This document shows positions 62,911 to 64,000 of a stretch of 64,000 nucleotides of DNA, piece after piece; position 1 is the first letter of the stretch; the number at the start of each line of letters is the position of its first letter. The stretch lies in assembly GCA_037954235.1 (NCBI GenBank), contig JBBMOA010000009.1, positions 22,749,126-22,813,125 of the forward strand, given 5' to 3'. Under the pieces are notes generated by a model. It was given only the letters and a program-made list of their open reading frames with translations, ran no database searches and was not told where the DNA came from. The DNA is from Aulostomus chinensis. Lineage: Eukaryota > Chordata > Actinopteri > Syngnathiformes > Aulostomidae. Made by a program: the position numbers and the translations under genes.

Positions 62911-64000
62911 GAGTGAGTGTAGCAACAGAAGGCAGAGGCGCCGATGTTTCACCTCCCGTGACCCCGGTGTTATGAATCCATTTCCTTGACAACGGGAGAT
63001 GTTTATGCGAGCTAGAGTTTGTATAATGAAGTTGGAGAATGAAGCTGAATGAATGTCAACAAGTCAGGGAGGAACTCTAATAATTACTAATTAAAACTGA
63101 CTTGTGTTATTTGTCACAAGAAAACATTGCACAGCAAAATCTAATCAGCTCCCCCCAAAAATTTGAGTTCACTGTAATTTCAGGAACGTATTGCTGTCCC
63201 TGCATTAGTATGTAAATGATTTTGAGGAAAATGATGTGATATTTTCCAATTGCGATGTATTTATTTTGACAGTGTACTTTAGCCCACATTCTGAGTTGGC
63301 ACATGTGTTGCCGTCGCTAGACGACCGTATTTGGTAGTGTAAGGCTTCAAGCGTAAATTAAATTGTACTAAATGTGCCTCTCAGTTTATTGCATTAACTG
63401 AATGATGTTTTTCATGGATACAAGCTTCTTTCAGTGTGTCAATTTGTCCATTTGCTAACATCGTAGCACCTGACACTTTCCTCTTTTACTTTATAAAAGC
63501 CAATACTCTCTTGACTCCTACAAACACGATTCATTTTCTTCCCATTAAACACATTTGAATATACAGTTTTATTTTATTTTTTAAAATTCTTATTCAAACA
63601 CCTTCCCAGTCTTTGTTGTAGTTTGTGTTTTATTTCAACCTGCATTCCAACATGGAGGTTTTAACAGGACTGAATACCACTATGCATCATTATGGCTCTG
63701 TTTCCGTTGTGCAACCCTATGGTTGTTTATCAGATGCTCCCACACCACTCTTTGTTTTCATATTCCATGACTGACAGTCAGTCGTATTATGTCTATAAAG
63801 GAGAAAGATTAGCAGATTAGCGCTTTTGAGTGATGACAGGTTACTTGTCAGGTCAGCGACAAATATCGTTTCTAATTTTGAGCACAGAAATGGCCTCTCG
63901 CTGTAATATAATTCACGCGTCGTTCCCTGTTGTAATGGCACTTCTCTCTCACTGACACCATTAAGCTTATTACAATGTGAAGGTGTTTGGATATTGGCCT
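62911..64000. other. Gene-less stretch to the window end
   Basis: No exon or element recognised. Confidence 0.45.

Overview
This window looks like nuclear DNA of a bony fish, most likely a spiny-rayed teleost. The evidence is indirect. It has AT-rich non-coding DNA, many dinucleotide microsatellites and homopolymer runs, and intact and decayed vertebrate transposable elements: hAT elements with 8-bp target duplications, LINE, L1-like and Ty3/gypsy-like fossils, and a tRNA-headed SINE with a GGAT-rich tail of a kind familiar from fish genomes. Nothing suggests a prokaryote: there are no operons, ribosome binding sites or dense long ORFs.

Bases 1-2043 hold the only convincing protein-coding sequence, the 3' part of a gene that enters the window already open. 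It encodes about 43 tandem 12-residue repeats rich in Cys, Tyr, Pro and Glu, followed by a unique basic C-terminal segment of about 160 residues. The repeat DNA is hierarchical (36 bp, then 72 bp, then 720 bp) and stays in frame throughout. I do not recognise the family.

Bases 2100-12200 are a transposon graveyard: an internally deleted LINE fragment, a deleted hAT element (2779-3615) with perfect 8-bp target duplications, a gag fossil with three in-frame stops, a MITE-like element (4863-5453), a second deleted hAT element (6888-7847) that keeps the BED-finger N-terminus of its transposase, a frameshifted exon resembling the C-terminus of teleost SAMD3-like proteins, an L1-like ORF1 fossil, a ~250-bp two-copy direct repeat and three SINE pieces.

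Bases 12200-64000 hold no exon that I can recognise. This is a large intergenic desert or a long intron with few transposons. Distinct objects are a ~370-bp non-coding duplication with a 75-bp identical core (19577-19962 and 20802-21155), two full-length SINEs (35828 and 53163), a 78-bp minisatellite (46689-47445), a probable retroposition footprint (44897-45000), three (TG)n-(G)n compound microsatellites and a three-unit diverged tandem repeat (58820-59322). Several blocks rich in TAAT and octamer-like motifs look like candidate conserved regulatory DNA, but only alignment to other fish could show that.

Apart from the first gene there are no genes here whose joint action can be described.
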